64,000 nt of DNA from Anaeroplasmataceae bacterium (GCA_029057785.1 JAIDZC010000023.1:1-64000); one strand, 5' to 3'; counted from the first letter of the stretch, positions 30,555 to 40,977 are shown. The notes: a model not told the origin generated them from the letters alone. Made by a program: numbers and translations.

Positions 30555-31454
30555 ATGTTAAATAATGAAAACAAATATGATTTAATCAAATTTGAGGATG
30601 GAGAGTTCTCTTTAGATGTCAATGTCAGTCCTAATGAGGATACTGTGTGGTTAAACTCTGAACAAATCCAATTACTCTTTAATTGCGGAAAATCTACTCT
30701 TTCCTATCATATCAAAAATATTTTTAATCAAAAGGAACTTTTTGAAAAAGCAGTTGTTCGAAATTTTAGAACAACTGCCTCAGATGGAAAAACTTATAAT
30801 GTAAAATATTATAATTTAGATATGATTATTTCTATTGGTTATCGAGTAAATTCAAAAAGAGGCATCCTCTTTCGTAAGTGGGCTACCTCTATCTTGAAAC
30901 AATATATGCTAAATGGTTATTCAGTTAATGAAAAACGTTGTTTAGAATGTCAGGAAAATTTGGTTAGTTTAAATAATAAAGTAAATACTTTAATTGGCCA
31001 AACAAATGACAATACAAATTCTATTCAAGAACTAAGACAGCCTGACAAACTACTTTTTGACAAGCTATTCTTTGAAGGAGAGATATTTGATGCTTATTCT
31101 TATATCAAGCAATTATTACACTCTGCTAAATCTTCTATTACTCTTATTGATGGTTATATAGACTTATCTGTTTTAGATATGCTAGTGGGTATAACTCTAC
31201 CTATTACTATCTATACTTATCCTTCTTCTACGCTTACAAATCAAGATATAGCTAAGTTTAATATTCATCATAATCTGACTATCATTAAAACAAATAAGAT
31301 ACATGACAGATTTATCATTATAAATAATGAAATCTATCTATGTGGTTCTTCTATTAAAGATGTTGGTAAGAAGAGATTTGTTTTAACTAGACTAGAAAGT
31401 ATTTCTAAAGAAAGCTTATTAAAAGAAATAAAAAAAGAAGACTCATCGAAATGA
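30555..31454 (+). CDS. RhuM family protein with PLD-like C-terminal domain
   Basis: N-term TVWLNSEQIQLLF...FRTTASDGKTYNVKYYNLDMIISIGYRVNSKRGILFRKWA; C-term HDRFIIINNEIYLCGSSIKDVGKK. Confidence 0.8.
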   Translation: MLNNENKYDLIKFEDGEFSLDVNVSPNEDTVWLNSEQIQLLFNCGKSTLSYHIKNIFNQKELFEKAVVRNFRTTASDGKTYNVKYYNLDMIISIGYRVNSKRGILFRKWATSILKQYMLNGYSVNEKRCLECQENLVSLNNKVNTLIGQTNDNTNSIQELRQPDKLLFDKLFFEGEIFDAYSYIKQLLHSAKSSITLIDGYIDLSVLDMLVGITLPITIYTYPSSTLTNQDIAKFNIHHNLTIIKTNKIHDRFIIINNEIYLCGSSIKDVGKKRFVLTRLESISKESLLKEIKKEDSSK

Positions 31455-31462
31455 GCCGAAAT

Positions 31463-32314
31463 TTATATTCTTTTTAAATAACAAACATAGGTATCAAATA
31501 CTTGAAAGCCTAGTCGTTTTAAAACATCTATATCTTTATCTTCAGTAAAATAATATAAATACTTAGCGCCTAAGTTTTTCCCTTCATTTAATGCTTTAGA
31601 CATTAGGCATTCCATATGATGAACATTATAGGTATCATCTTTGAAGTCAATACCAAAAATCTCTAGCATTAATTTGCTCTTGACAAAGTAGATAGCAGCA
31701 ACAGGTACATTATTTTCATACAAAGCATAAATAAACCAACTATCTATATCCTCTAAAATATGATTGCAGTCCCAATACATTTCTTCATCATAAGGTTCGT
31801 GAAGAATTCTAAAATCATCATAGTTCTCTTTACCTATTTTTCTTATATTTTTGGCTTCTTCTTTAATTTTGTATTCATCAAATTTTAAAAGACATACTTT
31901 AGATTCTTCTATTTTTTCAAAACCCTTACGTTCTAAGAATTGAATAGCAACCTGGTTTTTTATAGAACATCCAAAATAAAACTCATATCCCTTAAAATCA
32001 ACCTCAATATGCTTAAAAAACTCTTCTAATGCTATATCCATATGATTATCTATAGAAAATGTTTCACATGCAAAATATTGATCCTCTGGGATATAATAAT
32101 AATTAATCCATCCTTCTAGCTTGTCATTATGATAAAACAAGTAAATTTCATCATTTTCTTTTTCAAAGGATTTTTTTGCAATGTCTATAAAATCTTTTTT
32201 CGTCTTAATTCCGTCTGCATAAGTCGGATAGCAACATTTAGACAAATCCAAAGATATTTCATAAGCAAAGTCAATATACTTTTCCAATTCTTCTTTTTTC
32301 AATTTTACTAACAT
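31463..32314 (-). CDS. two-domain GNAT N-acetyltransferase-like protein
   Basis: GNAT-like features in both halves (NQVAIQFLERKGFEKI; NEGKNLGAKYLYYFTEDKDIDVLKRLGFQ). Confidence 0.65.
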   Translation of the reverse strand: MLVKLKKEELEKYIDFAYEISLDLSKCCYPTYADGIKTKKDFIDIAKKSFEKENDEIYLFYHNDKLEGWINYYYIPEDQYFACETFSIDNHMDIALEEFFKHIEVDFKGYEFYFGCSIKNQVAIQFLERKGFEKIEESKVCLLKFDEYKIKEEAKNIRKIGKENYDDFRILHEPYDEEMYWDCNHILEDIDSWFIYALYENNVPVAAIYFVKSKLMLEIFGIDFKDDTYNVHHMECLMSKALNEGKNLGAKYLYYFTEDKDIDVLKRLGFQVFDTYVCYLKRI

Positions 32315-32340
32315 AAAAACACCATACTATCCTTAAATCC

Positions 32341-32928
32341 TTATAATTCTATCCAATATCTTTTCATGTTTGCTTGATAATTTTTATCATCATAAACTAT
32401 TTTTTCAAAAATACCACCACAAGCTTCAATTGTCTTTGCACTTGCGATATTACTTTCTAAACAGGTAATTAATACTTTATCTAAGCCCATTTCCTTACAA
32501 ACATCTAAAGCCAAATTTAGCATAATCTTAGCATAGCCTTTTCCTCGTTCAGATGGTCTTACACAGTATCCGATATGTCCGCCAAATTCAATTAAATATC
32601 CTTTGAGATCAAGACGTATTTGAATCAAGCCTAATAATCTGTTTTCTTGATTAAATAATCCATATTGAAGACTTTTCACATAGTTTGGATTATTGATTGT
32701 TTCCATATCTATGTTGAATTTCAACCATTCTTCTGCTGACACCTTAATTAAAATACCTGTTCCATCCATTCCACTATTATTCTCTAAAAATTCTTGTTTA
32801 AAATCTGTGATTTCTCTTACATCATTTTCATTAGGCTTTCTAAAAGTCAAGGAATAATTTTCTTTATTACTTGGTTCTATTTCTTTTACCATAACGGTTT
32901 CATTTCCTTTCATAAGTTTTAAAGACAA
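32341..32928 (-). CDS. GNAT family N-acetyltransferase
   Basis: GYCVRPSERGKGYAKIMLNLAL. Confidence 0.88.
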   Translation of the reverse strand: MSLKLMKGNETVMVKEIEPSNKENYSLTFRKPNENDVREITDFKQEFLENNSGMDGTGILIKVSAEEWLKFNIDMETINNPNYVKSLQYGLFNQENRLLGLIQIRLDLKGYLIEFGGHIGYCVRPSERGKGYAKIMLNLALDVCKEMGLDKVLITCLESNIASAKTIEACGGIFEKIVYDDKNYQANMKRYWIEL

Positions 32929-32939
32929 GGAGAATCATA

Positions 32940-34268
32940 TTATTTTTTATTCTGTCTTAACTGCATTGTACAAATCACTTCCAAATGTTTTGTCCTCGGA
33001 AAATTGTCATAGCCGACTATGGATTTGATTTGATATGAATCCTTGAATAAATTTAAATCTCTTTTTAAGGTTAACGGATTACAGGAAATATAAATCACTG
33101 TTCTAGGTTTCAAGTAGCTAATCGCATTGATAAATTGAGGTGTAGAGCCTTCTCTTGGAGGATCCATAATTAGACAATCTAATTTTGCTCGATTCTTAGC
33201 AGCATTTGTTATATAATTTGTCGCATCATCACAAATAAAGCTAACATTTTGGATTTTATTCACTCTAGCATTCATATTTGCATCTTGAACTGCTTGTTTA
33301 TTGAGTTCAACTCCAATAACCTCTTTAGCGTATTTTGATGTAAAGATAGAAATTGTTCCAACCCCACAATAAGCATCTACAACAATATCTGTCTTTTTAA
33401 TTTGAGCTGAATTGATAGCTAAGGAATATAGCTTCTTCATTCCTAAGGAATTGACTTGAAAAAAGCTATTTGGAGATATTTTAAATTTATACTCTCCGAC
33501 AAGTTCATAAATAAATCCAGGCCCATAAAGTACCTTATTCTTATCTCCTAAAACAATGGATGTATCCCTAGCATTATAGTTTTGAACAATTGTAGTAATA
33601 TTCAAATTTAATTTAAGTAAATCCTTAACTACATTGTTTCTTCCTGGAAACATCTCCCCATTAGTAACTAATACAAGCATAAGTTCTTTGGTTTGAAAAC
33701 CATATCTTACTAATACATGACGTAATACACCCGTTCTAGTCATTTCATCATAAGGTTTGATTTTATGCTTGGAAAGAATTTTATTCAGTTCTTGGATTAC
33801 TTTATTAGATGCTTTGGATTGTAGCATACAATCCTCTACAGTGATGAGTCTATGAGAGTATTCCTCATAAAAGCCACAAACAACCTTCTTTGTTTTAGAA
33901 AGCTTATAGGTCATTTGACTTTTATTGCGGTAATGGGTTGGCTCATAGGTGGAAAAGACTTCAATTTCAGGAATACTTTTTATCCCTTGAAAAAGCTCAG
34001 TTAAGAACTTCTTTTTTTGTTCTACTTCATAGGAATAATCCATATGCATAAACTGGCAACCCCCACATTCCTTTTGATATGGGCAACCATCCTTGATACG
34101 ATGCTGACTAGGTTTTAAGATTTTAGATAGAGTAGGGTATTTTCCTTCTGTTTCAACTAAAATATCTTCTCCTTCAATACAATCATGTATCTTATAAGTT
34201 TTTTCCTTAATTTCAACTAAGGCATCAGCCTCATAGTTTACTTTTACATTTTGAAATTCTTTAAGCAT
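32940..34268 (-). CDS. 23S rRNA (uracil-5-)-methyltransferase (RlmD/RumA family)
   Basis: CPYQKECGGCQFMH cluster; DAYCGVGTISIFTS; MDPPREG; ISCNPLTLKRDL. Confidence 0.93.
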   Translation of the reverse strand: MLKEFQNVKVNYEADALVEIKEKTYKIHDCIEGEDILVETEGKYPTLSKILKPSQHRIKDGCPYQKECGGCQFMHMDYSYEVEQKKKFLTELFQGIKSIPEIEVFSTYEPTHYRNKSQMTYKLSKTKKVVCGFYEEYSHRLITVEDCMLQSKASNKVIQELNKILSKHKIKPYDEMTRTGVLRHVLVRYGFQTKELMLVLVTNGEMFPGRNNVVKDLLKLNLNITTIVQNYNARDTSIVLGDKNKVLYGPGFIYELVGEYKFKISPNSFFQVNSLGMKKLYSLAINSAQIKKTDIVVDAYCGVGTISIFTSKYAKEVIGVELNKQAVQDANMNARVNKIQNVSFICDDATNYITNAAKNRAKLDCLIMDPPREGSTPQFINAISYLKPRTVIYISCNPLTLKRDLNLFKDSYQIKSIVGYDNFPRTKHLEVICTMQLRQNKK

Positions 34269-34319
34269 ATGCTCACCTCCTTGAAAATTTAAGCATTGTC
34301 ATGTTTTTTTCTTATCTCA

Positions 34320-35873
34320 TTATAGAATTTTAGTTGTCCACTTTTCTGCATCTATGACATCATTTACTAAACCTTCATAAAATTCTTTTTCATGACATAC
34401 TAAAACAATTGTTCCTTTAAAAGCAATTAATGCTTCCTTCAAGGATTCCTTTGCAAGAACATCTAAATGGTTGGTAGGTTCATCTAGGATTAGTGTATTA
34501 CACTCTTTAAGCATAATCTTACATAGTCTTACCTTGGCGGCTTCTCCTCCAGAAAGTACCATCATTAAAGATTCTATTTTATCTTTGTTTAGTCCACAGG
34601 CAGCTAAGGCTCCACGAACCTCTGCGTTAGTCATCGCTGGATATTCATTCCAAACTTCATCTAATGCCGTATTTCTAGAATCAGATTCCTCTTGTGCAAA
34701 ATAGCCATAATGAATATTATAGTCCAATGTACACTCTCCTGATAAAGGAGGTAATAATCCTAATAGGGTTTTTAAAAGAGTTGTTTTACCTATTCCATTC
34801 GCGCCTTTGATGACAACCTTTTTTCCACGCTCTATCGTGAAATTGAGTTTAGCAGATAGTGGTTCTGAATAACCAATCACTAAATCCTTAGCTGTGATAA
34901 CAAATTTTCCTGATGCACCACATTCCTTAAATTTAAAGTTAGGCTTTACCTGTTCCTTGGCTTTATCTATGATTTCCATTTTATCAAGTCTTCTCTGTCT
35001 TGACTTGGCAAGATCAGTTGTTGCAACTCTTGCTTTATTTTTAGCAATGAATTCCTTTAAGTCTTTGATTTCCTTTTGTTGCTTCTCATAAGCCATATTT
35101 TGTTGTCTTTTCTTGAGCTCATACATCTGCATAAAGCCATCATAATTTCCAGTATAACGTGTAAGTGTTCCATCCTCCATATGATAGATGACATTAATTA
35201 CACTATTTAAAAATGGAACATCATGGGAAACCAAAATAAAGGCATTCTCATAATTTGCCAAATAATTTTTTAGCCAATTCACTTGTGTTTCATCTAGAAA
35301 GTTTGTAGGCTCATCTAAAATTAAAATCATCGGCTGAGCAAGTAAAAGCTTTGTTAAAAGAACTTTTGAACGCTGTCCCCCAGATAAGTCCGCAACATCA
35401 TGATCTAAACCAATTTCTCCTAAACCTAAACCATTAGCAACCTCTTCTATTTTTGCTTCCAAAGAATAGAAACCAGATGCTTCAAGTTCAGACTGAATTT
35501 CACCTGTTTCATCAAGTAAAGCATTCATCTCCTCTTCTGTACAATCGCACATTTTCTCATACATTTGATTGAGTTCCTGTTCTAAATCATACATATGCTG
35601 GAACGCTTCTCTTAAAACCTCTCTTATGGTTTTTCCTTTTGTTAGTGTTGTATACTGATCAAGATATCCAGTAGTAATTCTTTTACACCATTCGATTTTG
35701 CCACTATCTGGCGTAAGAGAGCCCGTTATCATTTTTATAAAAGTTGTCTTTCCTTCTCCATTTAAACCAATTAATCCGACATGCTCTCCTTTTTGTAGGA
35801 CAAAGCTTGCATTTTCTAGAATCGTTCTATTTCCAAAGGAAAAGGATACATCTGTAACTTTTAATACACTCAT
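34320..35873 (-). CDS. ABC-F family ATPase
   Basis: Two NBDs: GLNGEGKTT, LSGGQRSK, ILDEPTNFLD and GANGIGKTT, LSGGEAAK, ILDEPTNHLD; no TMD. Confidence 0.93.
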   Translation of the reverse strand: MSVLKVTDVSFSFGNRTILENASFVLQKGEHVGLIGLNGEGKTTFIKMITGSLTPDSGKIEWCKRITTGYLDQYTTLTKGKTIREVLREAFQHMYDLEQELNQMYEKMCDCTEEEMNALLDETGEIQSELEASGFYSLEAKIEEVANGLGLGEIGLDHDVADLSGGQRSKVLLTKLLLAQPMILILDEPTNFLDETQVNWLKNYLANYENAFILVSHDVPFLNSVINVIYHMEDGTLTRYTGNYDGFMQMYELKKRQQNMAYEKQQKEIKDLKEFIAKNKARVATTDLAKSRQRRLDKMEIIDKAKEQVKPNFKFKECGASGKFVITAKDLVIGYSEPLSAKLNFTIERGKKVVIKGANGIGKTTLLKTLLGLLPPLSGECTLDYNIHYGYFAQEESDSRNTALDEVWNEYPAMTNAEVRGALAACGLNKDKIESLMMVLSGGEAAKVRLCKIMLKECNTLILDEPTNHLDVLAKESLKEALIAFKGTIVLVCHEKEFYEGLVNDVIDAEKWTTKIL

Positions 35874-35888
35874 ATAAATCTCCTTATA

Positions 35889-36794
35889 TTATGAAAGCTT
35901 AAGCATTTCATCTAATGCTTTTTTTGCAGATTTTGCAATCTCTTCTTCAACAAATATTTCATTTGTTTCATTTTTTAAAACTTCATATACTTCTTTTAAT
36001 GTTGTATATTTCATATTTGAACAGGATAGGGTTTGACTTGCAAGATAAAATTTTTTATCTGGGCATGCCTTCTCCATAGCATGAAGTACACCTTTTTCTG
36101 TACAAACAATAAATTCCTTACACTCACTTTGTATTGTATAATCTAGCATTTGCTTTGTAGACCCTACATAGTCAGCTAGTTCTAAAATATCTAACTTGCA
36201 TTCTGGATGAGCAATCACACAAGCATTTGGATACTTCTTCTTCATTGTAATAATTTTTTTAGGATCCAAAAAATGATGAATTGGACAACATCCATCCCAT
36301 ACATCAAAAGAAACTCCACCTTGCTTCATTGCATACTTACCTAAATTTTGATCAGGGCAATATAAAATAGAATCTCCTTGATCAAGATAATGATGAATAA
36401 TCTTAAGTGCATTTGTTGATGTACAGATACAATCACTTAATGCCTTTACACTTGCCGTACTATTCACATATGTGATAATCTTAGTGTCGGGATGTTCTTC
36501 TTTATATCTTTTCAATGCAGATGGAGAAATCATATCAGCCATTTTGCATCCTGCCTTCATCACAGGTAGTAACACCTTTTTAGAAGGGTTCAAAATCTTT
36601 GCAGTTTCTGCCATAAAATGAACACCACAAAAAACAATGATATCTGCATCCGTTTGAGTAGCAATTTGAGCTAGTTTTAAGCTATCTCCCAAATAATCCG
36701 CAATATCCTGAATTTCTTTTTCTTGATAATAATGTGCTAAGATAACTGCATTTTTTTCTTGTTTTAATCTTTTAATTTCATCTACATAATTCAT
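35889..36794 (-). CDS. nadA: quinolinate synthase
   Basis: VILAHYYQEKEIQDIADYLGDSLKLA; conserved Cys residues. Confidence 0.97.
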   Translation of the reverse strand: MNYVDEIKRLKQEKNAVILAHYYQEKEIQDIADYLGDSLKLAQIATQTDADIIVFCGVHFMAETAKILNPSKKVLLPVMKAGCKMADMISPSALKRYKEEHPDTKIITYVNSTASVKALSDCICTSTNALKIIHHYLDQGDSILYCPDQNLGKYAMKQGGVSFDVWDGCCPIHHFLDPKKIITMKKKYPNACVIAHPECKLDILELADYVGSTKQMLDYTIQSECKEFIVCTEKGVLHAMEKACPDKKFYLASQTLSCSNMKYTTLKEVYEVLKNETNEIFVEEEIAKSAKKALDEMLKLS

Positions 36795-36798
36795 AGTT

Positions 36799-37626
36799 TT
36801 ACTCCTTATGAAACTTTAAGGATATATCTAAAGACTTAATAGAATGAGTAAGTGCTCCCACTGAAATAAAATCTACTCCCAATTTAGATACTTCCTCAAT
36901 TCTATTTAAATTCATATTTCCAGAAGCCTCAAGCTTTTTCAAATGATTATTTTTCATAACACATTTTAGCATAAGATCATTTGACATATTATCGAGCATA
37001 ATAATATCACACTCTGTAGCAAGGGCCTCTAAGAATTGCTCATAGGTTTCTACCTCTACCTCAATTTGAACACCTTTAGTTTTTTCTTTGGCAAGGGCTA
37101 CAGCCTTGGATATAGAGCCAACCGCATCAATATGGTTATCCTTAATCATCACCATATCTGATAGACAATATCTATGATTTGTTCCTCCACCATCTCTTAC
37201 GGCCTGTTTTTCTAAAATTCTCAAATTGGGTGTAGTTTTTCTTGTATCTAGAATTTGACAGTTTCCAGTTAATTTTTCTACATAGCTATGCGTAGTTGTG
37301 GCAATACCACTCATACGCTGTAAAAGATTTAAGGACACACGTTCTGCCTTAAGAATGGTTTTAGTATCGCCTTCTACTGTACCTAAAAGCTGTTGATTCT
37401 TTACCTTGTCACCAGATTTTACATCAAAGGATAATTTAAAATTACCACCAACTGCCTTAAATACCTCTTCTACCACTTCAATTCCCGAAATGATTCCATC
37501 CTCTTTTGCAATAAAATATGCCTTAGACTGATGATAATCCGGAAGTAAATTATCCGTTGTTATATCTCCTGTTGGCATATCTTCTAATAGAGCTCTTTTG
37601 ATAATATCTATAATTTCATTATTCAT
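36799..37626 (-). CDS. nadC: nicotinate-nucleotide pyrophosphorylase (carboxylating)
   Basis: LLEDMPTGDITTD; LDTRKTTPNLRILEKQAVRDGGGTNHR. Confidence 0.97.
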   Translation of the reverse strand: MNNEIIDIIKRALLEDMPTGDITTDNLLPDYHQSKAYFIAKEDGIISGIEVVEEVFKAVGGNFKLSFDVKSGDKVKNQQLLGTVEGDTKTILKAERVSLNLLQRMSGIATTTHSYVEKLTGNCQILDTRKTTPNLRILEKQAVRDGGGTNHRYCLSDMVMIKDNHIDAVGSISKAVALAKEKTKGVQIEVEVETYEQFLEALATECDIIMLDNMSNDLMLKCVMKNNHLKKLEASGNMNLNRIEEVSKLGVDFISVGALTHSIKSLDISLKFHKE

Positions 37627-37635
37627 AACTTCACC

Positions 37636-39144
37636 TTAATTCAAACGAAAATGACATCCGATTGAATCCTTTCTAGCAAGTGCTTGATCAATGATAAGTA
37701 ACGCAACAGTCACCATATTAATCGTCTCATAATAATATCTTGAAAATACTCGAATCTTTTTTAAATTGTTATAGTGCTTTGTAAGAAGCTTCTTGGCAAG
37801 AGTCAAGTTTTCTTCCGTACGAACAATAAAAACATATTTACTCATTACATCACGTATTTCTACTCTAATATCCTTGAAATTAAATTTCTTATGTGTAAAT
37901 ACCATATCTGGTAAAATAACATCAATTTTCCCAAATGTATCTTTTTCTTTATTGATATCTTCTGCAACTCTTCCTGCAAAGACAATACATTCGAGTAAAG
38001 AGTTTGAGGCAAGACGATTAGCACCATGAACACCCGTATTGGCACATTCCCCTATAGCATATAAATTTTGCATACTCGTTTTACCATATATATCTGTATC
38101 AATCCCACCACATAGAAAATGCTCTACAGGGGCTACAGGGATATAGTCCTTAGAAATATCAATTCCATATTCTAGACAATGCTTATAAATCGTTGGGAAT
38201 CTTTTCATTAAAAATTCCTTTGGCTGATGGGTAATATCTAAATAGACGTGGTCACTCCAGGTATCAAACATTTCCCTATGGATGGCCTGAGATACAACGT
38301 CTCTAGGGGCTAGTTCCATACGCTCCACATCGTACTTTTCCATAAAGCGATAGCCTTCAATATTTCTTAAAATTCCACCCTCGCCACGAACAGCCTCACT
38401 AATCAAAAAGGTCTTGCCAATTTGATCTTCTACATAAAATCCTGTAGGATGAAATTGAACAAACTCCATATTCTTTATTGCGACACCAGCACGATATGCC
38501 ATCGCAATTCCATCTCCACAAGCAATTTTTTCATTCGTAGATTTCTTATAAATTCCACCAATTCCTCCCGTAGCTAAAATAATACGATTGGCAAGTATGT
38601 AAACTTCCTCATTATCAGGATTAATTACAATAACACCTAATGCTTTATTTTGATTGTGTAAAATTTCAATGGCCATTTCATTTTCAAAAACATCAATATT
38701 ATCTCGTTTAGAAAGTGTTTCTCTTAAGTCTGCCATAACATGAGCACCCGTATCATCTCCACCAGCATGGAGAATTCTTCTGCTTCTATGACCACCTTCA
38801 AGTGTTGTAACTAAAGACCCATCACTATTTTTATCAAAATGTACACCTAGGGATAATAACTGATTGATATGCTTTCCTGCTTCTTCAACTAAAATCCTCG
38901 TTGCCTCTTTATCATTCAAATATCCACCTGCACGTAAAGTATCCTCATAGTGCTCCTCTATTTTGGCTTCATCCCAAATAACCTCAGCAGCAATGCCACC
39001 CTGAGCTAAATTAGATGACCCTCTTTCAATAGAATCCTTTATAAATAAACCAATATGTAAATTAGAATCTAGAGTCAACGCGGCATAAATGCCAGCAAGT
39101 CCTCCACCTAAGATAACTACATCAAATTGTTTGATTTCCTTCAT
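37636..39144 (-). CDS. nadB: L-aspartate oxidase
   Basis: FDVVILGGGLAGIYAALTL; EGGHRSRRILHAGGDDTG; NRLASNSLLECIVFAGR. Confidence 0.96.
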   Translation of the reverse strand: MKEIKQFDVVILGGGLAGIYAALTLDSNLHIGLFIKDSIERGSSNLAQGGIAAEVIWDEAKIEEHYEDTLRAGGYLNDKEATRILVEEAGKHINQLLSLGVHFDKNSDGSLVTTLEGGHRSRRILHAGGDDTGAHVMADLRETLSKRDNIDVFENEMAIEILHNQNKALGVIVINPDNEEVYILANRIILATGGIGGIYKKSTNEKIACGDGIAMAYRAGVAIKNMEFVQFHPTGFYVEDQIGKTFLISEAVRGEGGILRNIEGYRFMEKYDVERMELAPRDVVSQAIHREMFDTWSDHVYLDITHQPKEFLMKRFPTIYKHCLEYGIDISKDYIPVAPVEHFLCGGIDTDIYGKTSMQNLYAIGECANTGVHGANRLASNSLLECIVFAGRVAEDINKEKDTFGKIDVILPDMVFTHKKFNFKDIRVEIRDVMSKYVFIVRTEENLTLAKKLLTKHYNNLKKIRVFSRYYYETINMVTVALLIIDQALARKDSIGCHFRLN

Positions 39145-39574
39145 AATGATCACTTCCCTTAAAAACCAATTCATTATAACATAAAACGCCTTAATAGTAA
39201 AACTATTAAAGCACTTTAAAAGCTAAAATAAAAAAGAATTCTTTTGTTTTTTTACACTTTCCCTGTCTAAAGGAAATTCTTAAATCTTTTTATTATTGCT
39301 TTGAACAAGAAAAAAACAATGATTATTTTATATCATTGTTTCTACTCTAAAATATATTCTTCATTATTCAATCATTATAAAATAAAAATTATTTATTGAT
39401 TTTTCTTGTACTATAATCACATTGCTGAAACATAGCATCTGTCAATTCAATTTGATTCGAAAGACAAATATGCATAGGTATACCACGTTTTTGAGGAGTC
39501 GAAACTTGAAATCCAAGACTTTCAAAAAGTTCTTGATTATTCCAAGCCTTAACATCAACTTGTATCCCCCATCC
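38821..39574. repeat. 754-bp tandem direct duplication, copy 1
   Basis: Identical by eye to 39575..40328; contains nadB first ~118 codons, nadB upstream region, 3' end of GNAT gene. Confidence 0.95.
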
Positions 39575-39898
39575 ATCACTATTTTTATCAAAATGTACAC
39601 CTAGGGATAATAACTGATTGATATGCTTTCCTGCTTCTTCAACTAAAATCCTCGTTGCCTCTTTATCATTCAAATATCCACCTGCACGTAAAGTATCCTC
39701 ATAGTGCTCCTCTATTTTGGCTTCATCCCAAATAACCTCAGCAGCAATGCCACCCTGAGCTAAATTAGATGACCCTCTTTCAATAGAATCCTTTATAAAT
39801 AAACCAATATGTAAATTAGAATCTAGAGTCAACGCGGCATAAATGCCAGCAAGTCCTCCACCTAAGATAACTACATCAAATTGTTTGATTTCCTTCAT
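39389..39898 (-). pseudogene. chimeric ORF: NadB N-terminus fused in frame to GNAT C-terminus
   Basis: Protein shares MKEIKQFDVV...HFDKNSDG with NadB and WGIQVDVKAWNNQELFES...STRKINK with the GNAT at 40143..40622. Confidence 0.9.
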
Positions 39899-40328
39899 AA
39901 TGATCACTTCCCTTAAAAACCAATTCATTATAACATAAAACGCCTTAATAGTAAAACTATTAAAGCACTTTAAAAGCTAAAATAAAAAAGAATTCTTTTG
40001 TTTTTTTACACTTTCCCTGTCTAAAGGAAATTCTTAAATCTTTTTATTATTGCTTTGAACAAGAAAAAAACAATGATTATTTTATATCATTGTTTCTACT
40101 CTAAAATATATTCTTCATTATTCAATCATTATAAAATAAAAATTATTTATTGATTTTTCTTGTACTATAATCACATTGCTGAAACATAGCATCTGTCAAT
40201 TCAATTTGATTCGAAAGACAAATATGCATAGGTATACCACGTTTTTGAGGAGTCGAAACTTGAAATCCAAGACTTTCAAAAAGTTCTTGATTATTCCAAG
40301 CCTTAACATCAACTTGTATCCCCCATCC
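39575..40328. repeat. 754-bp tandem direct duplication, copy 2
   Basis: Offset of exactly 754 bp from copy 1; divergence at both outer edges. Confidence 0.95.
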
Positions 40329-40622
40329 TGGCTTTAATTTAGAATTTAAGAAGGCAAAGATGCGGGTTATACATTCTTTTTCAATACCTTGCATCTGATA
40401 TTGTGGGACAACAAGAATATCTTGTATCAAAGCTACATAGCCTCCATCCCAGATTAATCGTGCCATACCAACCGCTTTATTTTGGTCATATGCTGCAATA
40501 ATAAAAGCACTTCCAGCAATACTTGCTTTAAGTTGATCAGGGTGAATTTTTCTAAATCCTACAGCTGCTTGGATAGAATTCACGTTTTCTACTGTGATTG
40601 TATTTGTATAGATGATTTCCAT
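40143..40622 (-). CDS. GNAT family N-acetyltransferase
   Basis: AAYDQNKAVGMARLIWDGGYVALIQDILVVPQYQMQGIEKECITRIFAFL; ESLGFQ. Confidence 0.85.
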   Translation of the reverse strand: MEIIYTNTITVENVNSIQAAVGFRKIHPDQLKASIAGSAFIIAAYDQNKAVGMARLIWDGGYVALIQDILVVPQYQMQGIEKECITRIFAFLNSKLKPGWGIQVDVKAWNNQELFESLGFQVSTPQKRGIPMHICLSNQIELTDAMFQQCDYSTRKINK

Positions 40623-40656
40623 GCTTTTTTACTTTACCCCTAATTTTTTAATAAAA

Positions 40657-40977
40657 CTAAAGAATAACAATAATCTCACCTTTATTGTAAGTTTTTTTAG
40701 GAATAAGTTCATGTCCCTTTAACGATTGATACTTAGGATTGAACATATCCACTTCATTTCCCTCAAGAAAGCCTTTAATTTGATTTTTTTCCTTTAATTC
40801 TGTAAGACGATTTAAAACAGCTGTTTTAATTTTATGCGTGCCACCTGTACTTCCATAGCCTACAATAAGACATAAGACTCTCTCTTTGGAGTTTCTTGCA
40901 AGCTTGATAATTTCCATTAAGTTATAGCAAGCAGTCTCTACGGTTTCATTTTTTAAATGTAAATCAACAGTATACAT
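40657..40977 (-). CDS. Smr-domain-like protein
   Basis: VDLHLKNETVETACYNLMEII...VLCLIVGYGSTGGTHKIKTAVLNRL. Confidence 0.7.
   Translation of the reverse strand: MYTVDLHLKNETVETACYNLMEIIKLARNSKERVLCLIVGYGSTGGTHKIKTAVLNRLTELKEKNQIKGFLEGNEVDMFNPKYQSLKGHELIPKKTYNKGEIIVIL

Noticed and set aside
30555-31454. RhuM gene as evidence of a prophage or mobile island
   Set aside because: Neighbours are housekeeping or generic GNAT/rRNA-methyltransferase genes; no integrase, att-like repeats or phage structural genes nearby.
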